A DNA stretch of 64,000 nucleotides, taken from Biomphalaria glabrata. Lineage: Eukaryota; Mollusca; Gastropoda; Planorbidae. The notes under the pieces were generated by a model. The model saw only the letters and a list, made by a program, of their open reading frames with translations. It searched no databases and was not told the DNA's origin. This document shows, piece after piece, positions 21,601-33,374 of this stretch. The stretch lies in the NCBI RefSeq assembly GCF_947242115.1, contig NC_074713.1:10732001-10796000 (forward strand), in the 5' to 3' direction. How positions within the stretch are numbered: the stretch's first letter is position 1; every line of letters starts with the position of its first letter. The position numbers and the translations under genes were made by a program.

Positions 21601-24600
21601 TAGATAAAAGAATTATATATTTTTGGCACATATTTAGAGTTCTAATTTTGTTACGATTTTAAAAGACGGTTTTATTCCCTCCAAATAAAAAATTTTTTAG
21701 TGAATTTTTTAAATATTTATAGACGCGCCATGGGTTTATTTTGCAAGCCAATAAAGTTGTATTCCATTTATAAATAAAATATAGTGTAAAAATAGAGCCT
21801 CGTATTATTTTAATTTTTTTTATTATTATTTATGGTACTGGTAGTAGGTTTGCCTAGTGGAACAGGCAAAATTAGAAGTCTATAACTAAAACAACAATGA
21901 TCATTTTGGTTAGTTCTTTTCACAGCATAATAGCATCACTAATACAAAAGTAATAGAACAAAACATTGTTAGTACATGACAAAGTTTGGGAAAGTTATAT
22001 TCATTTGCCATCAGATGGGTCTTCAAAAATGCACAGAGTCCACCCAGCTCTAATGGGTACCTGACATTAGTTGGGGAAAAGTAAAGACAATTGGCCACAT
22101 GACACCCTTGTTAACTGTGGGCCATAGAAATAGATGGCCTTTACATCATCTGCCCTATAGATCGCAAGGTCTGAAAGGGGAACTTACTTTCTTTACAACA
22201 TAATAAAGTGTATTCCAAAAAAACCTACATGGGTAATTTAATCCATCTTTGGAAAAAAAATTCCCAATTTATATATCAATTCCCTTCAATAGTCTCTAAG
22301 TGTTCAAACTACTTTTTCATCAATTCATCTGGTTATTATAGTTTATCTAAGTTACTTTAAGATAAATTTTTACATTTTGTTATTTTTATTGATTTTTTTT
22401 TTTCAGAGTTTTTCAAGATATTACATGATCTCGTTAGGTAAATAATTTGTAAATGAAGTAAAAAGTGAATGTGTTTATATTTCTGAATTACATTATCTTT
22501 ATTAAATGTTTAATTGCTGGTTGATTTTAACTTTTTTAATAATTTAAAGTTTAAATTGCTGTCTAACTATTGTAGTCTATGCTCAGTGCTCTTTTAAAAA
22601 GATAAAAGACAAAACTTTATTTAGATACACAATTGTTCAGCTTATACAAAAACAAATATAGAGAAACAAAGTTCCATACCTTTGGGTTGTGAATTGAAAA
22701 GGATCTCACATTTTTTAGAGAAATAAAAATATTGGGACTTCTGACAGATAGCTCTAACAGTACAGGAATCTTAAAGTGGACATATGGTGTTATATTTTCT
22801 TTGCTAATAATCATATATATTCACTTGTTCTTAACTCAAATTTTTTACAGCCAACAATATTAATAAAGCCAATGATGATTTACAAGTCACAAGTGGAGAG
22901 GTCATTGATAAAGTAGCATATTTTCGTGTGATTTTAAAAAAGGTAATTTTTCAATTTTTTTTTTTAAATATTGTCAATGTACCATGAAACATTTTCTATT
23001 TACATATGTGGGGGGGGGGGGGTGTGTGAATTCCCAACAGAGACTTATATTTTCACTCCCTGAAAGAAACTATTAGTTTTATAGAAATCTAAATCTCTAT
23101 CTTTATGATACCTGCACATTACTTAGCTTCCAACATTTGACTTCAGGCAGGCTTTTGTTTAGCCTGAATGATGAGGCAGCAAGAGTTTAGAGGTATGTCA
23201 CTGTAGTGCAGGACAAAATAAACTTGCCTTAATGTAAAGTCTTGTAGTTTTGATCACAAGGCTATGTTTTGGCCAAGTGGTAAAGCTTTGGTGAACAAGT
23301 GAAGGGCTTGAACTAGAATCTGTGATTATGACTTAGGATATTCATCTAGCTTTAATGGGTACCTGACATTTGCAGGGGAAGATGAAAAGCTTGTGATGGC
23401 CAAACAATCTTATTAACTGATGACCCAGTTAGAATCTATCTCACCTGGTAATTTTTGTGTGGGTTTAAAAAAACAATTTTCTGGTTTATATGTTGATTAG
23501 AGAAGTAGTGATAATTTAACAAACATTTTATTATGAAAATTTTCGAGTTAATTTGTTTTTATTTTATTTCCAGAGTTGGATATATTGTCTTAGTGTGTGC
23601 TTAGTTTTTCTTGTTACTCTTTCAATCTTTCCTGCTGTTTGCTCATTAATCAAACCAATTAGTAAGCAGAAATCACAGTGGTCTGGTAAGAATTTTGTTT
23701 TATTTATATATATATATTATATTTGTATTGAATTGAAATTTCTTACCCTCCATGATATTTTAAATAATTTTTGCATTTAATTTTTATATTATATTTATTC
23801 TATACCTTTAATAAAGTGATTTAAATGACTTATACAATTTTTCAAAGCTTATTTCTATCACATTCATGGAGTAGAGGCTCTTTATGTGAGTTAATTGTAA
23901 TTGTGGTAACATTTAATGCGACTTGTGGAAATGAATTTATTTATATAGTATAAATGTCCCTGGGAAAACATTGAATTTGACTTATGGAAAAGAAGCTGCT
24001 TGAGTTAAAATTAGGGTTAGTAGCACTTTTCCATGACAGAATTTTAGATTTTAGGAGTTTTTTTAGGAGGAAATGTATGATGTATATATATATATATAGA
24101 CTCTTGATTTAGTCACTAAAATTCACGAACTTTTCACGGCTGTGTGCTAATTATCTTCACTGAATCTACCTTTAAATCTAGACTCTAGATCTAAGTCGCT
24201 TTAATTTTGCAGACTTTTCACGGCTGTGTGTGAATTATCGTTACTAGATTCTAGTGATTTATCGTAAATGTAGAGTCTAGCATATTTCTAGAATAATCTA
24301 GACATTAGATGTATCGAGATCATTAAATTGACTAAAATCTAATTCTAGATAGGCTACTCTTACTAGCTAGATCTAGATGATTTATGAACTTTTCACGCTA
24401 AATCACTCTTACTGTTACAAGAAGATTTTAGGTGAGGTAAGGCCGAAGGGGTGTAGCCGACATATTAGGCTGATAATTGCTCTAATTATAGTCAATAGTC
24501 ACTACACACCAAATCTAGCGTGTCGTCAGTCGTAACAATAGAAGGAAACAACAATTTCTACGCTGCCATCATAAAAATAATGCCAGGTGAAATGCTTGCT

Positions 24601-26813
24601 TGAGCCAAAGCCATCTTTAATCCAAGGTCGCACTTTACAAGTGGGAGAAAGGCGGTGTAGACGCGTCACTGGTCAGCTCATTAACACCAGCCAGCCGGTA
24701 ATGTCATGCGATCAGAATGCCTAGTTACACTGTTGTTTTTCCCCCACATTTTTTACAAAAAATAAGCAAAATTATATTTTAAAAAAATATTGGGTACAAA
24801 TTTTAGGAGAGTGGACAAAATTTTAGGAGAATTATGGCAATTTTTAGGAGAATTTTAGGAGACTTTTCATTTTTTTAGGAGCGCTACGAACCCTGTAAAA
24901 TGTCCTAAGTATATGATAAATTGGCCCAATTTAGATTAAGCTGTTAATATTTCTTATTGTGTTAGTGGTAACATTGCTATCATTTTAAAAATGAAATCCC
25001 TCGTGATACCACCAGTACTTAAGAAAGCCACTAATATTTTTGTTTTACTTCAGACTACTTCACGCCAGTTATATGTTTTCTTTTGTTCAATGTCGGAGAC
25101 TTTGTTGGAAGGTTGATAACATTTATCTGTAAATTTGTAAGTATTTGGTTAGCCTAATTAAATACAAACTTTAATATATTTTCTGGTAGTGGTTCAATAT
25201 GGCTATTGATAGGTCAGTCTTTATGTGGTTATGTGGTAGTTTAGGCTTAGGATTATCAATATAAGAGACTATCCTTTCACTAATGTAATATAGTCACTCT
25301 TTCTTTTTCAAAAAGAAATAAATACTGGTCAAGAGTGAAAGGGTTAGAACATTAATTTGCACAGTAGTATAATATTTGCAACAACTCTGATAAGCTTAAA
25401 AGAGGCTTAAAGTATAATGGTGTAAGCTCACAATGAAAGGACAAACTAAATTCAATAAATACACAGACAGAGTGAATTATGTTAGACGACAAATATCACA
25501 CAAATCTGTTCCCAGCACTTAGCAGATATTTGTTTAAGGGTACTTCTTGCAGTGCATCACTTACTAGACAGCAATATAACTCTTTCTCTCCTAATCGATG
25601 ATACCATCGTTGATTTGACCCAATTAAATTAAATTAATATTAAATTTTTTTAACTTGACTTTGAATAATTCTACACCGGCACCATATATAATAACAACAA
25701 AGCTATTAAAGCCCAATCAAAACAGGGTAGCGAAATAGTAATGTGCAAAATAAAGAATTCCTTTAAAATGTGGAAAAATAAAGAGTTAAGCTATTTCTTA
25801 CGTTTTGATTTATGTTTTGCATTGTTGAAGTACTATATGTTTCAATAGCTAACTTGAATTACTAAATATCCTTAATCTAGCATAAAAGTGCTCAACACAA
25901 TTGCATTAGCATATTGTAATGTTTTGTTGAAATTGCTATTGATAAACTTAATGAGGTTCTGTATCCATCTCTAGCCAGGCAGCCATCGCCCAGGTCTACT
26001 TCTGTTCTTCTGTATACTTAGAATTGGTTTCATCCCATTGCTTATGTTGTGTAATGCCCAGCCCAGAGAACATCTACATGTTCTCCTCAACGATGATGCT
26101 TATCCCATAGTTCTTATATCACTGCTAGGGTTGACCAATGGATATTTAGGAACCCTGTGTATGTCGTTTGGACCATTGTAAGTATCTTGACTTTGTCATT
26201 AACCCCTCAAAGTGTTTTTCTGGTATGTTTGTGTGTTGTTTTTTTTTCCTTCTTTACATGCATTGTTTTTCTAAAAAATTAATTTTAGAAAAGAAAAAAA
26301 AATTTAGTAATAGTAATTGAATTAAAATCACCAGCCTCAAAATTAAGCCTTCTATTTCTGTCAAGAAGTGGGTATTAAATTTGGACTTCTTCATTCTCCT
26401 CACTGAATGTTTGATATTACTGTTTTAAATAGAAAGCAGGCCAACAGTTAAAAAAAAAAAGATTGTTTACTTTCAATCAGCGATTTTGGTTAAGTAGTTA
26501 ATAATTGTCATAATGTAAACAAAAAACAATTTTCTGTTGGTGTTAAAAAATCTAAATCAATAGCCAAGTAGTAGATCTACACATAAAACTCTTATTACAA
26601 AGTGGATGTCGTAGTGACTTTTAACTTCAGTCAGCATGGGAAGTGTTACCAAACATCTGGCAAAAAGGGGACATTTTTTTTTCTTGACAGAGTAGGGGCC
26701 TACAACCCAGAGAAAATCTTTCGCTTGGAGTTCCCCAAGATTTTGGGGAAATAATGAACAACTGTGAAAAGTCGCTTTATGGATTATATATAGCGTGGAT
26801 AAAAAGCCACAGT

Positions 26814-26854
<41 letters not shown>

Positions 26855-27084
26855 TCTATAGTTAATAATAATAAGGCTAGACATCGAGTCCAAAGATTAG
26901 TGAGGAATGCAGTATTACTCTAAAAAGTGACTTTGTATAGTACAAAATTTTTTGTACAAAAATAGATGCTTGTACTCAGTAATGAATTGCCTAACTACTA
27001 ATAAATTAATGATAAACGTTAAAATACAAGAAAATAATAATTTTCCCCACAATGAAAAAGGTGTGTATGATCACAAAAAAAGCA

Positions 27085-27179
<95 letters not shown>

Positions 27180-27507
27180 TTTTACAGCCTTTGATTTACT
27201 GACGTTTCCACAATAAATTGTTAGCCCAGTTTTTTAAGTTTATTTTCACTTGCTCTTTTAATCCTCCTTTTTAAGGGTTTGTGTAGGTGTCTGATAATCT
27301 AAGATTGGGAACTATTATCTTCACTCACAAACATGCCTTTAAATATTCAACACATTTCTATTACAAGTTTTTTTTTTGTTGCACTTTTCTTTCAGGACAG
27401 CAGAAGATGAGCATCTTGAAGGAACTGGCATCATGCTAGCCTTGGCTATGACTGTAGGGTTAGCTGGTGGCTCTGGCCTGTCATTTTTACTAGTTAACCT
27501 TCTCTGA
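15671..27507 (+). CDS. Equilibrative nucleoside transporter, SLC29 family (14 coding exons, 474 residues)
   Basis: ENT proteins move nucleosides across membranes by facilitated diffusion or proton-linked transport. Coding exons: 15671-15690, 17210-17356, 17463-17544, 17692-17855, 18996-19090, 19686-19736, 20771-20856, 21276-21422, 22407-22437, 22851-22942, 23574-23685, 25054-25136, 25975-26177, 27396-27507. Every junction keeps phase. Family marks: PWN at residues 74-76 at the end of TM1; a loop after TM1 with two N-glycosylation sequons (NTS, NVS); GDFVGR at 357-362 in TM8; and NGYLGTL near the C-terminus. About 11 hydrophobic segments are visible. The 56-residue acidic leader holds EENPLI (41-46), an acidic dileucine-type signal like that of lysosomal ENT3, and the length is close to human ENT3 (475). 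The start at 15671 is the only ATG in its exon, though the frame is open back to the acceptor at 15637. It could equally be an ENT1/2-type paralogue, so no number is assigned. Confidence 0.95.
20221..20410 (+). repeat. Interspersed repeat family R1, plus copy in SLC29 intron 6
   Basis: It starts TTTATATCAACTCTTTCTGT, passes through TTATTTCTCCCACTTCCCAA and a TTTAAATTTTGCAC phrase, and ends in TTAGTTAATCAATTAG-type words. The same order is seen at 44440-44650 and, inverted, at 5740-6000. Confidence 0.7.
20515..20670 (+). mobile_element. tRNA-derived SINE (family B), SLC29 intron 6
   Basis: An A-box-like TGGATAGCTCAGTG and a B-box-like AGTTCAAATTC are followed by AAAAAGGCAGCATGGAAACT. That tail resembles the body of the SINEs at 50215-50468 and 30105-30260. 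It is not a functional tRNA: the acceptor stem does not pair and the head is fused to the SINE body. Confidence 0.55.
21021..21100. repeat. 40-bp tandem duplication in SLC29 intron 7
   Basis: Two copies of a 40-bp unit (21021-21060 and 21061-21100) differ only at the first base or two. The near identity suggests a recent slip or duplication. Confidence 0.95.
22000..22190 (+). mobile_element. SINE family C, 3' part
   Basis: This carries the family phrase CTCTAATGGGTACCTGACAT, then TTGGGGAAAAGTAAAG, GGCCACATGACA, GGCCATAGAAATAGATGGCC and a GATCGCAAGGTCTGAAA end. The same order occurs at 23265-23440, 34470-34640 and 57670-57940. Confidence 0.65.
23265..23440 (+). mobile_element. SINE family C, diverged copy in SLC29 intron 10
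   Basis: A tRNA-like head (TTTTGGCCAAGTGGTAAAGC) is followed by the body phrase CTTTAATGGGTACCTGACAT. It is more diverged than the copy at 57.7 kb. Confidence 0.6.
24012..24895. mobile_element. hAT-like element with CAGGGTTCGTAGCGCTCC-type end
   Basis: The right end GGAGCGCTACGAACCCTG is the imperfect inverse of the left end AGGGTTAGTAGCACTTTTCC. The ends also carry repeated TTTTAGGAG words. The interior is non-coding, includes an AGATCTAG-rich patch and a GC-richer block at 24430-24720, and lies in SLC29 intron 11. A second left end of this family lies at 31458. No clean target duplication was seen. Confidence 0.65.
26819..26850. repeat. (TA)n microsatellite
   Basis: About 15 TA units in SLC29 intron 13. 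Confidence 0.95.
26946..27087 (+). mobile_element. CAGTGC-type hAT MITE, copy in SLC29 intron 13
   Basis: This shares TACTCAGTAATGAATTGCC, a TAATAAATTAAT-ATAAACG phrase and the right end ACAAAAAAAGCACTG with the better preserved copy at 61124-61306. The left terminus is eroded, and a long (TA)n tract directly abuts the right end. Confidence 0.8.
27088..27178. repeat. (TA)n microsatellite, about 45 units
   Basis: An uninterrupted TA run starts immediately after the GCACTG end of the MITE. The apparent Tyr-Ile frame here is a repeat translation. Confidence 0.97.
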
Positions 27508-27619
27508 TCCTTTCATATTTGTTATTGTGTTGTTTATCTTGATGACCTGTTGTTTATAGGCGAAGTAAATAATTTACGTTGGTAAACTTTTGTTTTACCA
27601 CATCTTATTATACTTGTGC

Positions 27620-27625
27620 AATAAA
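27620..27625 (+). promoter_or_regulatory. Candidate polyadenylation signal of the SLC29 gene
   Basis: AATAAA lies 113 bp after the stop codon. It is the first canonical hexamer downstream, so cleavage would be expected near 27640-27655. Position is the only evidence. Confidence 0.5.
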
Positions 27626-27954
27626 AACTCTCTGCTACTCTGTATGAGTATTTATGTAATGTTTACATCAATTCTTGGGCATACTTTCTAGTGTACGCAT
27701 CAAACTATCAGCAGATTTCTGGAATTAGGTCTTTTTGTTATTTCAGAAATGTTGATTTAATGTAGCTAATGTTGCCATATAATAAATAATGTGATAATAT
27801 ATTGTGGACACATGTCCAAAAGAAGTTTATTTAAAAATGTTATTTTCCAATGTAAAGTTGCATACTTATTTTATTTTTGTGATTTTAAATGCCAAGGTTA
27901 ATAGCTACTCATTTGTTGTGGACAGGTTCTGTTTAGTTGTTTTAAGTACTGGTA

Positions 27955-28130
27955 AATTATCAGAGCATGGGATGGGTTGCCTGAATCAGCCAGGAAAATC
28001 AACGACTGGCAGAGATAAAGTCACTGATTAACATGCATGACTAGATAGACAGGAACACACCTAGGACATAATCGTCTTCTCTTTTGAAGTAACATCTTTA
28101 ATCTATAAGAAAAGATAAATAAATAAGATT
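27955..28130 (+). mobile_element. 3' end of LINE family L-A
   Basis: The phrases GAGCATGGGATGGGTTGCCT, AACATGCATGACTAGAT, a GTAACATCT-type stretch and the AAGATAAATAAATAAG tail parallel the copy at 13240-13475. It is 5'-truncated and lies just downstream of the transporter. Confidence 0.65.
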
Positions 28131-28651
28131 ATTTTTAGCTGCTTGTTCAATCATCCCCAATAACAACACACACACATCTCCATACCAGGACAAAAAAGAA
28201 AAAATTAAATTCCTATACTGAGCAATAATTACTTTGACATCTATAATTAGAATTTAAACATTTAATAATATAAATTGTTTTAACAAACTGTATTGATTCT
28301 ACAGAATTGTCTAGACATTAACAGGTTCCATGTAGAAATATCAATTCAGTCAATGTTTTAAAGAATTCTAGATAATTTATGTTTAGTATGAAGATAAACA
28401 ATAGTATGGTAAATATAAAACACATTCTACTACAATTATTAATTGACCAATTTGTATTTATTGTACTGCATCAAATCAAATTTTCCTATAGGCCTATATG
28501 CTGGCTATATTTTCTGTACATGTTTTCTTTGTATTAGTCTATTAGCTCTAGTTAAAACAGGGTTGGACATTTATTGTCAAATGTGTATGTACATTGATTT
28601 CTTTTTTCATTCCTTATATATTCCTTTCATTCCTATATATATGTATATATA
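28131..28651. other. AT-rich gap, nothing recognised
   Basis: No exon or repeat boundary was found. The open frame at 28443-28745 is hydrophobic because of T-rich DNA and runs into the MITE at 28652. Confidence 0.4.
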
Positions 28652-28986
28652 CAGTGCTTTTTTTGTGGCTGTACGTACACAGAGGTACGGCGTACCAGCA
28701 CCTTTTTCAATGTTGGTTAAAATGATTACTTTTCTTGTATTTTAATGCTTATTAATTTATTATATTATTAATTTGTTAAAATCTGCGTTTTTTTTTAATT
28801 GCGCACAATAATAATTAAAATATAAATGCAAAACTGCTTAATAAAGTAATAATAAAACAGTCTAAGTTGATTAATTATAAATTAAAATTGTTTTAGACAT
28901 TTAGCATCTTTGCAGTTGTGATGTAGCTTGCATCGAGGTGCGAACTGGTTGTTAAAAGTTAGGCAATCCATCACTGAGTACCAGCA

Positions 28987-29060
<74 letters not shown>

Positions 29061-29229
29061 TGCTTTTTTTTGTAAAATAAATAAGTGCTGGTACTCAGTG
29101 ATGGATTGCCTAACTTTTAACTACTAATAAATTAATAATATACGTTAAAATACAAGAAAAGTAATAATTTTTCCCCCACATTCAAAAAGGTGAAGGTACT
29201 TTGTACTGGTGCGTACCGTCACAAAGTAT
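28652..29229. mobile_element. Inverted pair of CAGTGC hAT MITEs around a (TA)n core
   Basis: Copy 1 (28652-28989) is in reverse orientation. It starts CAGTGCTTTTTTTGTGG and ends CACTGAGTACCAGCACC, with about 130 bp of extra AT-rich DNA inside. A (TA)n tract fills 28990-29056. Copy 2 (29058-29226) is forward, from CAGTGCTTTTTTTTGTAAAA to GTGCGTACCGTCACAAAG. Each copy keeps its outer or left terminus but loses the one at the far TA side. The whole block is a large imperfect palindrome. Confidence 0.8.
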
Positions 29230-31457
29230 ATATATATATATATACACATTGTAAAATGTAAGGAAATCTTGGTCAAATGATATTGATGTCTTGTAAGTAA
29301 AATTTAACTTAATTATGAACATGTGTACAAATTCTGATAAAGATTTAGAATGCTAAACATATTTGAGAAGTACAATGACATGTGTCATGGCTTAGATATT
29401 TTGTAAATTTTCATGTTGTACTGTCAAAATGTTGAAAACTTTCTGCTCTTCTAACAATGAACCATGGCATATACAAACGTCTTTCTGTTTTTATTTCATG
29501 TGCCACACATCCTGTACATTTGAAAATCTGTATGATTGGTTGTTGTTGTTTTTTTAAGACTACGTATTAAATAGTTTTAGACAAGACCTGCTTTGAAAAA
29601 TTAATCCTTAACTTTTTTAAGTTTGCATGCTAGATACCGGTATAGCAATGTTTATCGATAAATAAAGCCCCAGTATATACTATTTTTAAAGCAGGCCTTG
29701 TTACTTTCAGAGTATCGTACTTATATTAGTTCAATAGTTATGTACAGTAGTTCATGAAATGAATGCATTTGAAAATATTTTTCTTTTTACATTATTGTTC
29801 TATCTGGAAAAAAAACATGAATTAAAGTTTTTATATAATTATGGTATATGTTGTTTCATTATTATTTGCATTCAATCTATTACTGATTTGAAGAAATAAC
29901 TTTCACTTTATAATATAGCTGCACAAGAAAATATGAATTTTGCAAATGTATTGGCTTGGTCATGTGAAATACTGCACTCTTGTCTCTCTTTATGTGCTGG
30001 TACAAGAATGTGTGTCCTCGATAACAAGTCAAGTTGACAAAAACCATTGTTATAATGAAAAACCGTGTTTTTAATAAGACCTAGAGATGCACCTTACAAA
30101 GTGTAGCAGAATGGTATAAACCAGTTGGTTCCCTTTCTATGGGGCTCAATTTGAATCCTACCTCAGCTGAGTTGTTTGGTGAGCAACTTAAGGCAGCTCA
30201 GAAACCTCCCAGAGATTGCTCTAAAAGCATGAAACTACCTAATGCAAATGAAGGAACTGATTCAGTGTGCAACAATATCTACCTTGTTATTGAAACTTTT
30301 AGTTCTCTTTATAACTGATAGCATTAATTAGCTACAGTCTATTTCCTTTTTTCAAAAATATTTTTGCCTTGCGTCATTTCATTATTGTAAAGCTTTTGTC
30401 TAAAATGTGCATTGTTCAAATAAATTTCTTAAAAATGTATTGCATGGTACAGTTATTTCAATATGCCTTATTAACCAATAATCAACTCAGGTTTACTATA
30501 GCTGATGTAAGTAAAATACATAGTACATTGAATTAATCATAGCCACTACTTGGGTAAATAACAATAATCTTTATTGTCCATAAGGAAATTTGACTTACAT
30601 TTTGTGCATTACACCAAACAAAATGTACCCGGTAACTTAAGAAAAAACAAAATGTACATTCACACCTGACTCACTCATAATTTACATGTGAAAAGTTTAA
30701 ATCAGATTGTTTCTATTTAATGATTTGATTGCCAGGGGAACAAAAGTGTGTGTCTTTTATCTCTTTTGTGATGGTAAAATCTCATAAATCTGACCCAAAG
30801 GTTGATTTTTTTATTTCTTTTTATGGATGTTTGTCTCAAACAGCTGCCCAAATGGTATTTTTTGCCAATGACTTTACCAGCAGCATTTAGGAATCTATGG
30901 AGTTTATTAATAGTTAAACAAACAACAAAAACCAGTCCTCCACTAAAGGAGAGATCCATCCAATGTTGAATTTCTGCTGCAATGTAATATAATGAGGTAA
31001 CTTAATAAATAGGAATTTTATTAAATTTTACTTCTAATAAATGTTATAGTCTTAGGGTATGAATTATAATGGCAAAATGTCTCTGTCAGAGATACACACC
31101 ACCCTGCGAAATATATTAGGGATTGTTTCATTGAATGATTCTAATGAGCTTAAACAACAAATAAAAGGGAAAACAAAAACACACAAAAAAGTTGTAGCAA
31201 TGAATTTATTTATTGTTCAGACATATTCTCACAACATTTATATGCAACTTGCAGACCTCTGGCATGTGGACTTTTAAGTTCTGTTTTAATCAAGCTGGAA
31301 AAAAAAAAATTATTAGCAATTAAAATCACATTAGAATGTTCAGCTATGGCTAAACAAAAGAGCAATTAAAGTCTGTAATTATCAAGTTGACACTATTTAG
31401 TAAATAAATTATAAATATTAAAGACAAATACAATTTGATAAATATGCACAAGTCATG
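29230..31457. other. AT-rich intergenic stretch with one SINE
   Basis: No exon of a recognised family was found on either strand. The block includes the SINE at 30105-30260, several AATAAA hexamers and many homopolymer runs. The short frames at 30717-30959 (-) and 31059-31277 (+) show no family features. Confidence 0.4.
30105..30260 (+). mobile_element. SINE family B copy
   Basis: A tRNA-like head (GTAGCAGAATGGTATAAACC and B-box-like TTTGAATCC) is followed by CTCAGCTGAGTTGTTTGGTG, AAGGCAGCTCAGAAACCTCC and CTAAAAGCATGAA. These parallel the minus-strand SINE at 50215-50468. Confidence 0.55.
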
Positions 31458-31532
31458 ACAGGGTTAGTAGCACTTTTAAATGAAATATTTTAGTTTTTTT
31501 TAATGACGAAATATACAGGTGTATATATATAT
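31458..31532. mobile_element. Left end of a CAGGGTTAGTAGCAC hAT-like element
   Basis: CAGGGTTAGTAGCACTTTT repeats the left end of the element at 24012. It is interrupted at a TA-rich spot by the next element, and no right half was found after it. Confidence 0.55.
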
Positions 31533-33328
31533 GAGTGTTTCTCCAGTACTGGTGACAAATAGGTATTGGCTCACTAAAGTCTATAACTCAAAACCTTCTT
31601 ATTAAAATGTCCAAATTTTCTTTTCATTTCACTTAGAAATGGTTTATCTATAAATTGTGATATTTTGAGCTTGAATGGTGCATTGTGTAATTTTAAAATT
31701 GTAGAAAATGTGTGAAATAGTGCACAAAATGGCATCTTTTGATGTAACATGGAATACCAGGCTTAGGTTGAAGTAATATTCTACTAAAAGATTATTCAGC
31801 AGACATTTTTGTTGAAATAGGTTAACAATATAATGTTATTGCATTATCTATATCTTTTTATTTTATAGTTACTTTGGTATTACTTAGATGTCGCTGTAAA
31901 AAAATGTGTCACAGGTGCATCACATGGTGTCCCACTTAACTTGAAATTTTAAACCTTTATCAATTGTAAACAAAGTAAAGGATTCTGCTTCCAATTGTGT
32001 CTCTGTTACTAAAAGCATCTATGATTAATTTACACAGTGTAATTTTTCTTTAAAACTGTAAAAATTTATATAATTTTAGTAAAATAGCTCTTGATGTCCC
32101 AGGTGATGCACCTCAAACGCTAACAAAAAGAACAATATTTTTTTAAACAAAGTTATTAATGAGATAGGAATTACTTAATGGTATCTCTTATACTGCTTAG
32201 TACACAATAAGCTCCATATTCTAGGGAAAAGGCTACATATTAATTAACAGGAGACATTAATAGACATGGTGTCCCATATTTTTTTATTGTAGCACCCGAA
32301 ACGCCTCATGTTGAATGATACCAGAAAATCTCAGAGATCTAGATATAAGTTGTTTTCTCACCAAAGTTTTGAATTATAATGAGAATTAAGCTTATTATTC
32401 TCAAGTTTGATCTAAAATACATAGAATACTATTTTTTTAATCTAAGTTAATGTAAACCTTATTGTTTTATCTTTGTCTGTGGTGCTTCACGGGACTAAAC
32501 ATGTCTTGATCTAGATATAGGTCTTGAGTAGATTTAAATCTACTCTATATTTCAATTTATATGTAAATCTAGTTTTGGATCTTGTTCTTGGTGCATTGAA
32601 AGTCATAAAACTGCTTTATTCTATGATTAGGTCATATTTGAGGCAGTTATGTCTAATTGAACACACACACACACAAAGGTCTAGTACATTCATTTGTGGT
32701 TATAGAAAGCTATTTTGTGAATCATTGATAAAAGAATAATTGGTTATGTATTTACAGACTTTAAAAAAATTGTATTTCAGCTTGTATTAACAAAAAAAAA
32801 ACTATATATTTCATATTGGTGTCCGTTGTAGCACCCGCAACATCTTGTGATATAATAGTTATGTTATAATAAATGCTTGAATTATTGTTGAGCTATTGCA
32901 GCAAATAACAGCCTAAATTCTATTTTCTTATAAAAAATCTTATTTAAAAAACTTTTACCAGTAGTGTTACAGGTGCTACGGTGTCCCATTTTTTAAATTG
33001 AGCGCAAACATTATGAAAGTGCTCAAAAACTTCAATTTCTCTATCTAGCTGCTTAATACAATAAAAACATTCAAATTATGCTAAGAAAGCAAACAAATTA
33101 ACAGTTAGTTGTACTTTAATCATCAATGGTGTCCTGGTGATGCACCTGAAATGCAATAGTGGGTACCCCTTTTGCCAGCACTGCTGAGGAAATGTATGTA
33201 TTCCAATTCATTTTCTATTGATAAATTAGAATGGGTGAAGAAATGAATACACTTAAAATGAAACCCAAAAACTTTCATTTAAATTTTTGACCTAATGTGA
33301 CACTTTTAATACCAGTACTGGAGAAACA

Positions 33329-33331
<3 letters not shown>
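31533..33331. mobile_element. 1.8 kb non-coding element with perfect 21-bp inverted ends
   Basis: The left end 31533-31553 (GAGTGTTTCTCCAGTACTGG...) and the right end 33311-33331 are exact inverse copies over 21 bp. Both sit directly against TATATA runs, so a TA or (TA)n target is likely. No frame codes for a transposase or any known protein. Inside, a composite motif recurs at about 31911, 32092, 32266, 32817, 32969 and 33126: GGTGTCC next to GATGCACC(T/C)(G/C)AAA(C/T)GC or its inverse. A diverged extra end of the same type lies at 34266-34289. Confidence 0.75.

Positions 33332-33371
<40 letters not shown>
33332..33371. repeat. (TA)n microsatellite flanking the 1.8 kb element
   Basis: A TA run directly follows the right inverted end. 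Confidence 0.95.

Positions 33372-33374
<3 letters not shown>

Noticed and set aside
26952-27179. Frame ending in a long Tyr-Ile repeat
   Set aside because: It is the translation of the (TA)n tract next to a MITE.
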